Below are positions 63,232-64,000 of a stretch of DNA of 64,000 nt, piece after piece; within the stretch, counting starts at the first letter, position 1, and every line of letters begins with the position of its first letter. Below the pieces are notes generated by a model. The model worked only from the letters and a program-made list of their open reading frames with translations, made no database searches and was not told where the DNA came from. Origin of the DNA: Tetragonia tetragonoides (taxonomy: Eukaryota; Streptophyta; Magnoliopsida; Caryophyllales; Aizoaceae); assembly GCA_038025085.1 (NCBI GenBank), contig CM076154.1:32976501-33040500 (forward strand), read 5' to 3'. The position numbers were made by a program, and so were the translations under genes.

Positions 63232-64000
63232 ATGGCCGGTGAAAAGAAAGATGAAGGAAAACAAATTAACACCATATCTCCATACTATTTACCTCCATCC
63301 GATCATCCGGGTATGAATATTTGCCCCGTCATTTTTAAAGGTGACAATTATGAAGAATGGGTACGGGCTATGCGCAATGCATTCCGTGCTAAACGAAAGC
63401 TTGGTTTCCTAGATGGCACAGTAAAACAACCCATCGAGACCAAGCCAGAAATCGAATATTGGTGGAGTGTGAAATCCATGCTTGTGGCCTGGATTTTTCA
63501 GTCCATTGACCCGTCCCTTCGTTCTACCATTACCTATCATGAAACTGTGAAAGACCTATGGGAAGACCTCCGTCAACGTTTTTCCATGGGCAATGGACCA
63601 AGAATTCATCAATTACGGTCCGACCTCGAAAAATGTAAACAAAACGATGATACTGTTGCTGCGTATTTTGGACGATTCAAAGTACTGTGGGACGAGCTCA
63701 CTAATTATGTGCAACCTCCATTATGCACATGTGGAAAATGTGAATGTAATTTGTCATCAAAATGGGACAAGCAAAGAAAAGAAGAAAAAGTTCATCAATT
63801 TCTTATGGGATTGGATGATGATATTTTCGGAACAATACGGTCCAACATCATTGCACTCGAACCAATGCCTGGATTGAATCGAGCCTACGCTCTTGTGATC
63901 CAAGAAGACCGGCACAAAAATGTCGCGCGAACAAGAGATATTCGCACTAAAGCTTTTGCTGCTGTGACTTTTCCCTCAAACTCCAATGGATCGGAAAAAG
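63232..64000 (+). CDS. Copia gag, open to the window edge
   Basis: ATG at 63232 (MAGEKKDEGKQINTISPYYL) and 256 codons without a stop up to the last base, so the frame runs off the window. The Copia-type gag core is clear: FKGDNYEEWVRAMRNAFRAK, LGFLDGT, DLWEDLRQRFSMGNGPRIHQ, AAYFGRFKVLWDEL and CTCGKCECN, a Cys-rich segment. A zinc knuckle is expected further right. The leader from primer-binding site to ATG is only 40 bp. The open frame contrasts with the decayed Copia at 21695-28693 and suggests a young element. Protease to RNase H would lie beyond the window. Confidence 0.9.
   Translation, partial: MAGEKKDEGKQINTISPYYLPPSDHPGMNICPVIFKGDNYEEWVRAMRNAFRAKRKLGFLDGTVKQPIETKPEIEYWWSVKSMLVAWIFQSIDPSLRSTITYHETVKDLWEDLRQRFSMGNGPRIHQLRSDLEKCKQNDDTVAAYFGRFKVLWDELTNYVQPPLCTCGKCECNLSSKWDKQRKEEKVHQFLMGLDDDIFGTIRSNIIALEPMPGLNRAYALVIQEDRHKNVARTRDIRTKAFAAVTFPSNSNGSEK

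Overview
The window reads as nuclear DNA of a higher plant, most likely a eudicot. The evidence is GT-AG introns, subtilase (SBT5-type) and F-box gene families, Copia LTR retrotransposons, LINEs, Mutator-like elements, Helitrons and Stowaway-type MITEs, and long AT-rich spacers. No bacterial, organellar or CRISPR-like feature was seen. I cannot name the species. Almost everything is either transposon or decayed gene. The one gene I can assemble with a fully open frame is the F-box gene at 53464-57109. The gag of the Copia element that runs off the right edge is also open.

Layout. 1-8.6 kb is transposon debris: a CCAGTTT-type repeat with AAT microsatellite, a foldback MITE carrying a tRNA-like sequence, a FAR1-like inverted repeat closed by a tandem-repeat loop, and a MITE sitting inside a (TA)n tract. 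8.7-15.4 kb is a decayed Mutator-like element. It has a PB1/MuDR/MULE transposase on the plus strand, interrupted by a LINE fragment, and a convergent GRF-type zinc-finger gene split by a 2,027-bp Helitron. 16.4-20.1 kb is a nine-exon SBT5-like subtilase pseudogene. A second, 5'-truncated copy lies at 29.1-32.1 kb. Between them is a 7-kb Copia element with a 5-bp target duplication, whose 5' LTR has been entered by a 341-bp Helitron. 33.5-34.6 kb is a giant (ATT)n microsatellite.

35-64 kb is a local cluster of F-box / KIB1-4 beta-propeller (DUF295, SKIP23-like) genes. Copies A (35.4-40.5), B (43.4-46.3), C (53.5-57.1) and E (58.9-62.9, minus strand) share an architecture in which the propeller exon is followed, after a long intron, by four exons coding for a C-terminal PEARLI-4-like helical domain. 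The stop codon of the unspliced propeller frame overlaps the splice donor, so splicing versus intron retention would give a long or a short protein. Only C is intact (699 codons). A has a one-base frameshift, B has lost the donor and the 3' exons, and E is broken by mutations and by a Copia element. An unrelated FBA-type F-box pseudogene lies at 50.2-51.5 kb, and LINE fragments fill the spaces.

How the genes work together: F-box proteins are substrate adaptors of SCF ubiquitin ligases, subtilases are secreted serine proteases, and the rest are transposon functions. I see no operon-like or pathway relationship. The cluster is best read as local duplication and decay in a transposon-rich region.
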